Shown: positions 4,821 to 10,693 of the stretch, in pieces
How positions within the stretch are numbered: the stretch's first letter is position 1
How the letters are laid out: each line of letters starts with the position of its first letter
Assembly: GCA_045598105.1 (NCBI GenBank)
Contig: JAZLLK010000081.1
Location: 1 to 10,693, forward strand
Origin: UBA1205 sp045598105
GTDB lineage: Bacteria > Bacteroidota > Bacteroidia > Bacteroidales > WCHB1-69
DNA: 10,693 nt
Reading direction: 5' to 3'
The notes under the pieces: model-generated
What the model was told of the DNA's origin: nothing
What the model saw: the letters and a program-made list of their open reading frames with translations, nothing else
Database searches by the model: none
Position numbers and translations under genes: made by a program

Positions 4821-4990
4821 TAATTTATCTGCTGCCAAACCTTTTAACAGAGAGAGTACAGAGAGGCAGCAAAAACCAATTTTAATTGAAATAATATTGA
4901 ATAGTGCAATTAGAAATTATCCCTAATATCTAATGCATATTACACAAGAGAATATACTTACATAATTTGCATGAGAGGAGCAATAAATAC
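4821..4990. other. Intergenic region with inverted repeats before the partition/replication run
   Basis: TGCTGCC (4830-4836) and GGCAGCA (4865-4871) are perfect 7-base arms 28 bases apart, without a following T run. TAATTG/CAATTA (4884-4889, 4907-4912) and TAATAT/ATATTA (4924-4929, 4937-4942) are further inverted repeats in very AT-rich sequence. TTGAA repeats at 4886 and 4897. A TACACAAGAG at 4941-4950 recalls the motif at the two strong promoters. TATACT at 4953-4958 could be a -10 box, but no -35 fits it. This is where a promoter or partition site for the downstream run would be expected. Confidence 0.4.
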
Positions 4991-5212
4991 ATGGGAAATA
5001 ACAAAACAGTTTTATGGGCTAGCCGAGTTAGCGACAGAGAGTTAGCGACTTATTACCACGATTTACTAGCATACCCAAATGACAAAAGAGCCATAGAGGA
5101 AAAGGAAATATGCGAAAAAGAAATTATACACAGATTCCTTTATGCCAACAGCGACTTTGTACAGGAGTATTTAGAACGGGAAAGATTAGGCCTTAATGAC
5201 GAGGACGAATAA
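4991..5212 (+). CDS. Small acidic helical protein of unknown function (73 aa)
   Basis: A 73-residue protein starting MGNNKTVLWASRVSDRELAT and ending in a strongly acidic tail (RERLGLNDEDE). The body is predicted helical, with repeated glutamate-lysine pairs (KRAIEEKEICEKEIIHRF). The family is not recognised. The start chosen is ATG 4991, ten bases after GAGGAG (4975-4980). An upstream in-frame TTG at 4967 would place that ribosome site inside the gene and is less likely. The next gene begins 36 bases after its stop, and no terminator separates them. Confidence 0.7.
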   Translation: MGNNKTVLWASRVSDRELATYYHDLLAYPNDKRAIEEKEICEKEIIHRFLYANSDFVQEYLERERLGLNDEDE

Positions 5213-5248
5213 ACACAAGATAATTTATACAAATTGGAGGTTGAGGAC

Positions 5249-5383
5249 ATGGAAAAGATTTATCATTTATCAGAGGTTGATTTAATGGTATTGGAGCAAT
5301 ACAAAGTTGAGGCTGCAAAGCTAGGCCTAACACTTACAGAGTATTTGTTATTTACGATATCCAGGGAACTAGAGCAGAAGTAA
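5249..5383 (+). CDS. 44-aa peptide gene before parA
   Basis: A short frame encoding a 44-residue helical product starting MEKIYHLSEVDLMVLEQYKV and ending SRELEQK. The segment AAKLGLTLTEYLLFTISREL resembles the second half of a ribbon-helix-helix protein (helix, turn, then T-x-x-E-Y-hydrophobic-hydrophobic helix), so it could be a small regulator, though this is only a resemblance. GGAGG at 5236-5240 lies eight bases before the ATG. It ends 18 bases before parA, whose AGGAGG lies in that gap, so the two are almost certainly in one operon. Confidence 0.7.
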   Translation: MEKIYHLSEVDLMVLEQYKVEAAKLGLTLTEYLLFTISRELEQK

Positions 5384-5401
5384 TACCAGGAGGCCGACAA
5401 A

Positions 5402-6136
5402 ATGCAGATAATCACAACAGCGGTACAAAAAGGCGGTACAGGCAAAACAACAACAGCCCTGGCACTAGCACAAGCTGCTGCCTACAGGGGTAAAAGTGTA
5501 CTAGCCATTGATTTAGACCCACAGGGCAATTTTACATTTGCTTTAGGGGCTAGCAACACCGACACATTAAACGCATACCAACTTATAACAGGCCAGGTAC
5601 AGGCAGCAGAGGTTTATACAAATGATTACGGCATTGATGTAATACCGACAGCAACAGACCTGGCAACACTTACAAGCGGCAGCGGTACAGCCAGGAGGCT
5701 GCAACAGGCCATAGAGCCTATAAAGGAAATGTATGATTACATAATCATTGATACACCGCCAACAGCCGGGGAACTACAGTACAACGCATTACAGGCTGCA
5801 ACCGGGCTTATTATTCCTTTAGCGGCAAATATCTACAATTTGCAGAGCCTTTACCAAATAGGCGATACATATTTACAGATTAAGCAGAATAACCCGGATT
5901 TAAGGGCTTTAGGCTTTATTTTGAATATGTTTGATAACCGCAGCAACCTGGCAAAGCAAATGCAGCAGAAAATAACAGAAACAGCGGCACAATATGACAT
6001 TCCTTTTATTGGGAGTATCCGCAAGAGCGTTGTTATTGAAGAAGCCGCAGCTATGCAGCAATCAATATTTAGCTATGCACCGAACAGCAAACCGGCACAA
6101 GATTTTTTAAAGTTGTTCGATGAAATAGACCATTAA
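5402..6136 (+). CDS. parA: ParA-family partition ATPase
   Basis: A 244-residue Soj/ParA-type ATPase that drives segregation of DNA copies by ATP-dependent binding to the nucleoid. Visible: the deviant Walker A KGGTGKTT at 10-17 with the signature lysine K10 and K15; the DLDPQGN motif at 37-43; and Walker B IIIDTPP with D117. The length and the absence of an N-terminal helix-turn-helix domain match the small ParA class (type Ib), which pairs with ribbon-helix-helix partner proteins; such a protein is encoded at 6405. AGGAGG at 5388-5393 fixes the start. In plasmids of this type the partner usually binds repeats near the operon promoter; no obvious array is seen just upstream. Confidence 0.95.
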   Translation: MQIITTAVQKGGTGKTTTALALAQAAAYRGKSVLAIDLDPQGNFTFALGASNTDTLNAYQLITGQVQAAEVYTNDYGIDVIPTATDLATLTSGSGTARRLQQAIEPIKEMYDYIIIDTPPTAGELQYNALQAATGLIIPLAANIYNLQSLYQIGDTYLQIKQNNPDLRALGFILNMFDNRSNLAKQMQQKITETAAQYDIPFIGSIRKSVVIEEAAAMQQSIFSYAPNSKPAQDFLKLFDEIDH

Positions 6137-6178
6137 AGAAAACAGACAAACCACAAGAAAAACAGGAGAACAAAGACA

Positions 6179-6445
6179 ATGAACAGAAACATTGAACGCT
6201 ATGCACAAGAGGGCATGAAACACTTAAACATTAACTATGACTTAACCGCAATGGAAATAAAGCAACTTTTAGACATTAGCAACAAGTACACTAGCGTTAT
6301 AAGTGCCATGTATGATATTGCAACTACCGCCTTTTATGTGGGATATGAGGCCGGCTACAGGACAAACAAAAATAACATGAGGAAGAAAAAAGAGGATTTG
6401 AAAAATGGCAAGCAAGAAATTGGACTTTACACAGAACACAAGTAA
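6179..6445 (+). CDS. Unknown 88-aa protein between parA and the RHH gene
   Basis: An 88-residue mostly helical protein starting MNRNIERYAQEGMKHLNINY. The stretch YDIATTAFYVGYEAGYRTNK, followed by a lysine-rich tail, resembles short accessory proteins of Firmicutes plasmids and integrated elements that have an alpha-helical region ending in a 'GYxxGYR' motif. I know of no function. AGGAG at 6163-6167 is eleven bases from the ATG. Its last 41 bases overlap the next gene in another frame, so the two are translationally coupled, which suggests work in partition or replication control. Confidence 0.75.
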   Translation: MNRNIERYAQEGMKHLNINYDLTAMEIKQLLDISNKYTSVISAMYDIATTAFYVGYEAGYRTNKNNMRKKKEDLKNGKQEIGLYTEHK

Positions 6446-6743
6446 ATTACAAAGCACAATAGCGGAGGCTACAGCAGAACCAACAGAAAAGAAGCCACGC
6501 AAGACATATACAGACGAAGAAACACAGGCATTTTTAATGCAGCTTAAATCTACCGGCCGCAAAGGCGTAAAGCTGCCACGAATCAATGTAGCATTTGCCC
6601 CGGATATTTATGATTACATAAAGACAATGAGCATTGTTACAGGAAAGACCTTAACAGAGTTTGTAAATATCGTTTTAAGGCAATACATGAATGACAACAT
6701 GGATTTATACGAACAGGCTAAAAAATTTAGGGATAGCCTGTAA
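6405..6743 (+). CDS. Ribbon-helix-helix centromere-binding protein (ParB-like partner)
   Basis: A 112-residue protein. Residues 1-50 are polar and probably disordered. Residues about 51-105 (GRKGVKLPRINVAFAPDIYD, then YIKTMSIVTGKTLTEFVNIV, then LRQYMNDN) form a ribbon-helix-helix domain: a beta strand RINVAFAP, helix DIYDYIKTMSIVTG, turn, and helix LTEFVNIVLRQYM. This type is common beside small ParA proteins in clostridial plasmids and integrative elements, where it binds the partition site and stimulates the ATPase. The flexible N-terminus fits the arginine/lysine-rich tail used to stimulate ParA. The start is ATG 6405 with AGAGG near 6391-6395, inside the preceding gene. Rep follows after 17 bases. 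Confidence 0.88.
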   Translation: MASKKLDFTQNTSKLQSTIAEATAEPTEKKPRKTYTDEETQAFLMQLKSTGRKGVKLPRINVAFAPDIYDYIKTMSIVTGKTLTEFVNIVLRQYMNDNMDLYEQAKKFRDSL

Positions 6744-6760
6744 AAATAATAGGAGGTTTA

Positions 6761-8101
6761 ATGGATTTTAATAACGAATTATCCGAAGAAACTAAAAAAA
6801 TAATTGATGATATTTTATCAGTTGAAAACCGCTTTATTGATAGTGACGCAGAAAAGCTAAAAAACCTTTTAGGAGATACCGCCGGCATATTATGCCAGGA
6901 GGAACTGGCGGAGGCCGTTAAACAGATAAACAGACTTTACGCAACAACATTGGCAGCCGTACTTACTACTTACAATTTATCTTTGGAGGATTACTTGAAC
7001 GACGCTACAATTACAACCGAAAAGGGAACAGTTGTTAATGCAACAACAGTTGCAGAGGATTTCTTTAGAGCATTTTCGAGCGATAACAAATTACCTACAC
7101 TAAAAACCCTTATAGATAAAATTGTTGAAACTAGAGAAAAAACAGGCCTGGCAGCAGATAATGCGGAAACGCAAAACTTGCCTGTTATTAACGGCAATCA
7201 CCCTACAGTATTAGAAAAGCAAACCACGAAGATATATAAAGATATATTTCACAATTTGTTTATTAGTGATGCAAAGAACGAGATACCCGGTCAATACTCA
7301 TGGGCTACAGGATTAACAACAAGCAGCAAAGCCGATAAAAAGAACGGCGTACAAAAATCTATATCTTATATGTACAGGGCTAGTACGGCTTTACTTAATG
7401 GAGAAAATACCGCACTTAATGAATATGACGAGCGTGTATTTGATGCTTTAATGACGCTTTACGACTTAAACGGGCCAGTTATGCTTTATTCTAGTATATA
7501 TGAGGCAATGGGACGCAAGGGCGAGGATATAAACAGCAAAGCTATAAAAGATATAGACACTTCACTAAAAAAATTATCTTCTCAATGGATTAAGGTTAAT
7601 CAGTTACAGGATTATTCCAAGTACCAAACTGAACCTACAAACATTTATTTAGAAGATGAGCATCAAATGCTTTACTTTATGACCAGGGCAGCCAAGACCG
7701 ACAAAGGCCAAGTAGTAAGAAAAGCATTATATGTAATGGAAGAACCTGTTTTATTGAAATTGGCTAAAGACCGCAAGCAGATTGCAGAAATACCGCTTAT
7801 TTGTTTACAGACCGGCAAACGCCAAACAAAAGATTATCTGAAACTAGAAAATTATATCATTACAAGAATTGCGGAAATGAAGAACGAAAAACGCAAATCT
7901 TCAAACATTATCAGATACAGCACATTATTTGAACATTTAGGCATTACCGGCACAGGAGAAACCAATAAAAAGAAAAGAAGCCGTACTTTAAAAACTCTTT
8001 ACGACTTATTAGAGCATTACCAAAAAAATTGCAAATGGATAAAAGGTTATGAGGAACATAACAACATAAAGGGAGAACCTGGCGTAGAAATTAAATTTTA
8101 A
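6761..8101 (+). CDS. rep: Plasmid replication initiator with two winged-helix-like regions
   Basis: A 446-residue protein I assign as the replication initiator. Residues about 222-282 (YDERVFDALMTLYDLNGPV, then the YSSIYEAMG helix and KDIDTSLKKLSSQWIKV) look like a first winged helix, and about 355-432 (QTKDYLKLENYIITRIAEMK through YSTLFEHLGI and RTLKTLYDLLEHY) like a second, as in Rep_3-type initiators and their relatives in gut Firmicutes plasmids. Residues 1-150 are an extra helical region. Five iterons begin eight bases after the stop, the usual placement for such a Rep. AGGAGG at 6751-6756 is only four bases from the ATG. The assignment rests on layout, fold-like pattern and iterons, with no catalytic motif to confirm it. 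Confidence 0.75.
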   Translation: MDFNNELSEETKKIIDDILSVENRFIDSDAEKLKNLLGDTAGILCQEELAEAVKQINRLYATTLAAVLTTYNLSLEDYLNDATITTEKGTVVNATTVAEDFFRAFSSDNKLPTLKTLIDKIVETREKTGLAADNAETQNLPVINGNHPTVLEKQTTKIYKDIFHNLFISDAKNEIPGQYSWATGLTTSSKADKKNGVQKSISYMYRASTALLNGENTALNEYDERVFDALMTLYDLNGPVMLYSSIYEAMGRKGEDINSKAIKDIDTSLKKLSSQWIKVNQLQDYSKYQTEPTNIYLEDEHQMLYFMTRAAKTDKGQVVRKALYVMEEPVLLKLAKDRKQIAEIPLICLQTGKRQTKDYLKLENYIITRIAEMKNEKRKSSNIIRYSTLFEHLGITGTGETNKKKRSRTLKTLYDLLEHYQKNCKWIKGYEEHNNIKGEPGVEIKF

Positions 8102-8108
8102 ATGCTGC

Positions 8109-8154
8109 CGACTTATTGTCCCGGCACATTTTCGTAAAGCCGCATAAAATAAGG
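8109..8154 (+). repeat. 46-bp perfect direct repeat, copy 1
   Basis: Bases 8109-8154, starting with an iteron and continuing through CGGCACATTTTCGTAAAGCC, are identical to 8251-8296. The copies are 142 bases apart and enclose three iterons. The downstream sequences (TTTTGCAATT and TTTTGCAAATT) are also related, so the duplicated unit was probably longer. Confidence 0.9.
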
Positions 8155-8264
8155 ACTTTTTGCATTTCACTTTTGCAATTTAACACCGACTTATTGTCCC
8201 GAAGTACCGACTTATTGTCCCTTTTGTACCGACTTATTGTCCCGAAGTACCGACTTATTGTCCC
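8109..8264 (+). repeat. Five iterons CGACTTATTGTCCC, putative replication origin
   Basis: Identical 14-base copies lie at 8109-8122, 8187-8200, 8208-8221, 8230-8243 and 8251-8264. The last four are spaced 21, 22 and 21 bases, two helical turns each. They follow the rep stop directly. Iterons at this spacing are the classic binding sites of plasmid initiators. Confidence 0.88.
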
Positions 8265-8296
8265 GGCACATTTTCGTAAAGCCGCATAAAATAAGG
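8251..8296 (+). repeat. 46-bp perfect direct repeat, copy 2
   Basis: Exact second copy of 8109-8154, beginning with the last iteron. It suggests a recent tandem duplication of the origin, and recombination between the copies would delete 142 bases and three or four iterons. Confidence 0.9.
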
Positions 8297-8357
8297 CTGT
8301 ATTGGCATTTTGCAAATTGGATAAGTACTGTAAGTTTTCTGGAAGTACTATAACCGC

Positions 8358-8388
8358 AATCCAGGTACGCTTTAAGGCTACCTGGATT
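8358..8388. other. Perfect 10-bp hairpin after the origin
   Basis: AATCCAGGTA (8358-8367) pairs with TACCTGGATT (8379-8388) around an 11-base loop. No T run follows on the + strand, so it may be a weak terminator for the rep transcript or an origin hairpin such as a single-strand initiation site. Confidence 0.6.
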
Positions 8389-8640
8389 TGCTATTAAATA
8401 AAGGAATCGCATTGTAAAATTAGGTAAATGATATATCAAAATTGCAAGTACAGTTATCATATAGCCATGTCAAAGTGCAATATTGGCAGCAGCTATATAA
8501 ATGCCGGCAACCAAGTACAAATAATTGGACAATGAGAGGATAGCCCCCCCATTTTGAAAAGCCTGGCAGCAGATATATAGACCGGCTGTGGAGTATTTTC
8601 TGCCGCTCCAGGTACACACACGAAAGGGGTTATAGAAATT
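8389..8640. other. Gene-free AT-rich segment
   Basis: I see no gene or promoter here. Two copies of GGCAGCAG (8485-8492, 8565-8572) and a C7 run (8544-8550) are the only notable points. Confidence 0.5.
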
Positions 8641-8729
8641 AGGCAAGTTACAGGCAAGTTAAAATTGCTTTTTAATTCAATTAAAACGAATTAAAACCGA
8701 GTTAAACGGAGTTTCCAGGCAAGTTAAAT
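8641..8729 (+). repeat. Helically phased TTAA array with AGGCAAGTTA repeats
   Basis: AGGCAAGTTA occurs at 8641-8650, 8652-8661 and 8717-8726. TTA, TTAA or TTT cores begin at 8648, 8659, 8672, 8681, 8691, 8702, 8712 and 8724, so nearly one per helical turn over 80 bases. This could be an easily melted origin segment or a multi-site binding array. Confidence 0.6.
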
Positions 8730-8757
8730 AAATAGCGGAATAATTCTAGCAAGCAAC

Positions 8758-8850
8758 GTATTTGGCCGCCCACATTCTCGCAAGCATCGCCTTTGGATAT
8801 CCAAATACACTTGTTGGGAATCCCAAACCCTTGCAGAAATGCAACGCTGC
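8758..8850 (+). other. Palindrome-rich segment resembling an oriT
   Basis: GTATTTGG (8758-8765) pairs with CCAAATAC (8801-8808). Inside its 3' arm is the perfect palindrome TTTGGATATCCAAA (8792-8805). TTGGG-AAT-CCCAA follows at 8814-8826, then ACCCTTGCAGAAATGCAACG. GCAAGCAACG and GCAAGCATCG repeat at the left. Nested inverted repeats before a short unique segment are typical of plasmid transfer origins, and the following 150 bases remind me of sequence found ahead of mobilization genes in clostridial elements. No relaxase gene is present on this circle. Confidence 0.4.
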
Positions 8851-8949
8851 ATATATTACGAACGAAAAAGAAGTTGCAACAATAGACAATTAAAAAGGCG
8901 GCTGCAACAACCGGCAAGAAGTGCAAACCGCCAAACAGACAAACCGAAC

Positions 8950-8999
8950 TTACCAACAGGAAAAGCCCGGCCGTTGGTAATTCTAACATAATCCGGGCT
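8950..8999 (+). promoter_or_regulatory. Two mutually exclusive hairpins in the primase-helicase leader
   Basis: TTACCAAC (8950-8957) pairs with GTTGGTAA (8973-8980), enclosing AGCCCGG (8964-8970). AGCCCGG in turn pairs perfectly with CCGGGCT (8993-8999), enclosing GTTGGTAA. The two stems interlock, so they form either a pseudoknot or two alternative folds, ending six bases before the AGGAG of the primase-helicase gene. This is an arrangement seen in translational or transcriptional attenuators. Confidence 0.5.
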
Positions 9000-9022
9000 A
9001 GAATAGGAGCAATTTATTTAAA

Positions 9023-10693
9023 ATGACTAGAGAAGAATTAAAAAACGCTATAAGAACCGGCATTAAATGTACCGACTATCTGCAAAAATCTAAAGGCAAT
9101 TTGTATTGTTGCCCATTTTGCGGAAGTGGTACAGGCAACCACGGAACAGGGGCATTGAAAGTTTATGATACAAATACATGGACTTGCCACGCTTGCAGCA
9201 AAAGCGGCGATGTAATAGACATTATCCAGGAAGTAAACGGCGTTGATTACAACCAGGCTTTAAACATTGGAGCAGATATATTGCATATATCAATAGACAG
9301 CCTGGAGAGGCCACAGAGCGGTTTTAATTCAGCAAGCAATAAAATAGCTGCTGCCACAATTAAGCCCGATACAAGCCCGATACAGGCCGTAAAAGAGGCG
9401 GATTATTCAAATTATTATGAGGAGTGCCGAGAGAGGCTACAACAGAGCCAGGAGGCAATATCTTATTTAGCGGCTAGGGGTATTTCTTTAGCTGCTGCCA
9501 CAATATATGACATTGGATTTGACCCGGAGGCCGACCCAACCGGCAAAGGCTATAAAGAGCCACGCCTTATAATACCGACTAGCAAGAGCCATTATGTAGC
9601 CAGGAGATTAATAACCAAGGGCGATAATTTGGACAAGATGAACCCAACCGGCAGCACACCGGGTATATTTAACCTTGAGGCCGTATATGAAAATAAACTT
9701 GTGTATATCACCGAGGGCGTATTTGATGCTTTAAGTTTTCTTGAGATAGGGGCTGCTGCCATAGCGACAAACAGCACAAGTAATACAAAGAATTTACTAG
9801 CAGCCATTAAAGAAAAGCCGACAGCGGCCAAGTTTATTATCTGTTTTGATAATGATACCAACCCACAGACCGCAACCAGGACATCAAAAAAGGCAGCAGA
9901 ACTACAGGCCAGGCTAGAGGAACTAGGCAACAAGTGCATTGTATTTGATATCAGCAAATATACTGTAGATGGGGAAAAGGATATAAATGACATACTGAAA
10001 CGAGACCCGGGAACAGTAGAACAGATAGCCCTTGATGCAGAATATATATTAAACCGGGACAGTTTAACCGACTTCCTGGAAAAGATACAGACAGAGGCCT
10101 ACAAGCCATATAAAACAGATTTAGGATTTTTTGACAGCCTTTTAGGCGGCGGCGTTATACAGCAGAGCCTTTTACTTTTAATGGCTGCACCAGGAACAGG
10201 AAAAACAACATTATGCCAACAGTTAGCGGAGGCAATGGCAGCACATAAAAAGCCGGTTATATATCTCAATTTGGAAATGAGCCGGGAGCAAATGTACGCT
10301 AAAGCAATATCCGGCAGAGTATCCCAAAATGCAGCCAAAGGCCACGGAACGGCCAAAACAGCCCTTGAAATAATGCAAGGCTATAATTGGACAGACCAAG
10401 ACAGAAAAGCCATTACAGGAGCAATAGAGGAGTACAGGACACAGATACACCCATACATACAGTACAACCCGGCAGAGATTGGCAGCGACCTGGAACAGAT
10501 ACTAGAGTATTTAGCCAGGGAGGGAGACAGAGCCAAAGCAACCGGCAAACAAGCACCGGCGGTAATATTGGACTATATGCACCTTGTTAGCAGCCGCAAA
10601 GGATTAGATGTACAGGAACTTATAAAACAGACAGTTACAGGCCTTAAAGACTATGCCAAAAGGTACGATACTTTTGTTATTGCGATTGTGGCC
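9023..10693 (+). CDS. Phage-type DNA primase-helicase, N-terminal part (continues at base 1)
   Basis: This is the first part of a 674-residue protein that would make RNA primers and unwind DNA at the fork. The window holds residues 1-557 here; residues 511-557 repeat at bases 1-141, and the protein ends at base 495. Visible in order: a four-cysteine zinc finger (C30-x2-C33, then C55-x2-C58) as in phage primases; a TOPRIM core (E231-G232 with D235, then FDND with D276 and D278); a RecA-like helicase with Walker A at 389-396 (APGTGKTT, K394) and an LEMS catalytic glutamate at E418; and Walker B VILDY with D517 across the join. This is the T7 gp4/Twinkle architecture. The AGGAG at 9005-9009 is 13 bases from the ATG, which is long, but no other in-frame start is nearer. 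Two competing hairpins lie just upstream. The domain calls are firm; the role in replicating this circle is inferred from context. Confidence 0.93.
   Translation, partial: MTREELKNAIRTGIKCTDYLQKSKGNLYCCPFCGSGTGNHGTGALKVYDTNTWTCHACSKSGDVIDIIQEVNGVDYNQALNIGADILHISIDSLERPQSGFNSASNKIAAATIKPDTSPIQAVKEADYSNYYEECRERLQQSQEAISYLAARGISLAAATIYDIGFDPEADPTGKGYKEPRLIIPTSKSHYVARRLITKGDNLDKMNPTGSTPGIFNLEAVYENKLVYITEGVFDALSFLEIGAAAIATNSTSNTKNLLAAIKEKPTAAKFIICFDNDTNPQTATRTSKKAAELQARLEELGNKCIVFDISKYTVDGEKDINDILKRDPGTVEQIALDAEYILNRDSLTDFLEKIQTEAYKPYKTDLGFFDSLLGGGVIQQSLLLLMAAPGTGKTTLCQQLAEAMAAHKKPVIYLNLEMSREQMYAKAISGRVSQNAAKGHGTAKTALEIMQGYNWTDQDRKAITGAIEEYRTQIHPYIQYNPAEIGSDLEQILEYLAREGDRAKATGKQAPAVILDYMHLVSSRKGLDVQELIKQTVTGLKDYAKRYDTFVIAIVA
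10553..10693. repeat. 141-bp terminal overlap identical to bases 1-141
   Basis: Bases 10553-10693 equal bases 1-141 exactly, and the primase-helicase frame continues through both copies. The simplest reading is a circular molecule of 10,552 bp reported with an assembly overlap. The length equals the largest default k-mer of the MEGAHIT assembler, as expected when a circular graph path is written out linearly. A real terminal redundancy of a linear genome is possible but less likely, because the repeat lies inside a gene. Confidence 0.93.

Noticed and set aside
7147..7164. 18-bp repeat shared by recombinase and rep genes as a recombination site
   Set aside because: It is a longer instance of the GGCAGCAG motif found throughout the circle, so it is treated under that finding.
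8702..8989. Minus-strand 95-aa hydrophobic frame
   Set aside because: There is no ribosome site before its start, and it lies across palindromes and the repeat array; low stop density there opens several frames at once.
8839..8991. Plus-strand 50-aa basic frame starting MQRCIYYERK
   Set aside because: No Shine-Dalgarno sequence, and neighbouring frames are also open here; it is better explained as conserved non-coding sequence of the oriT-like segment.

Overview
The window is one full copy of a circular element plus an overlap. Bases 1-141 are repeated exactly at 10553-10693, and one reading frame runs through that join, so the molecule is a circle of about 10,552 bp opened inside a primase-helicase gene. 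The moderately AT-rich sequence, the strong AGGAGG ribosome binding sites, the promoter style and the protein families (zinc-ribbon KCLDC peptide, KGG-type peptide, ParA with a ribbon-helix-helix partner, two-winged-helix Rep) point to a Firmicutes host. A gut clostridium of the Lachnospiraceae type is likely, but this is inference and no marker gene proves it. All convincing genes lie on the + strand.

Layout. (1) 9023 through the join to 495: a 674-aa primase-helicase (zinc finger, TOPRIM, RecA-like helicase). A pair of 22-bp-spaced repeats and a terminator follow. (2) 692-2038: a clear promoter, then five tightly packed small genes of types that in Firmicutes prophages sit just before the terminase genes, then a strong terminator. 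No terminase, capsid or tail gene follows. (3) 2039-3397: about 1.35 kb without a convincing gene but dense in structure: two near-identical palindromes, a GC-rich cos-like patch, helically phased A-tracts, and several families of short direct repeats. (4) 3318-4549: a promoter and a tyrosine recombinase. A 16-bp direct repeat lies upstream of the promoter and directly after the stop codon. (5) 4635-8101: two small unknown genes, then a run containing a 44-aa peptide, ParA, an 88-aa unknown, a ribbon-helix-helix partition protein and a 446-aa replication initiator. (6) 8102-9022: five iterons with a 46-bp duplication, a hairpin, a phased TTAA array, a palindrome-rich segment resembling a mobilization (oriT) region, and two mutually exclusive hairpins in the leader of the primase-helicase gene.

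How it may work together: Rep binds the iterons after its own gene, the primase-helicase primes and unwinds, ParA with its RHH partner segregates copies, and the tyrosine recombinase resolves multimers or integrates the circle. The element has no relaxase and no virion genes, so transfer would need outside help. Two routes can be read from the sequence, both as inference: packaging by a helper phage (phage-type small-gene cassette plus cos-like patch, comparable in design and size to satellite P4), or mobilization of an orphan oriT by a conjugative element. The satellite idea is the most interesting possibility here and is not proven by sequence alone.
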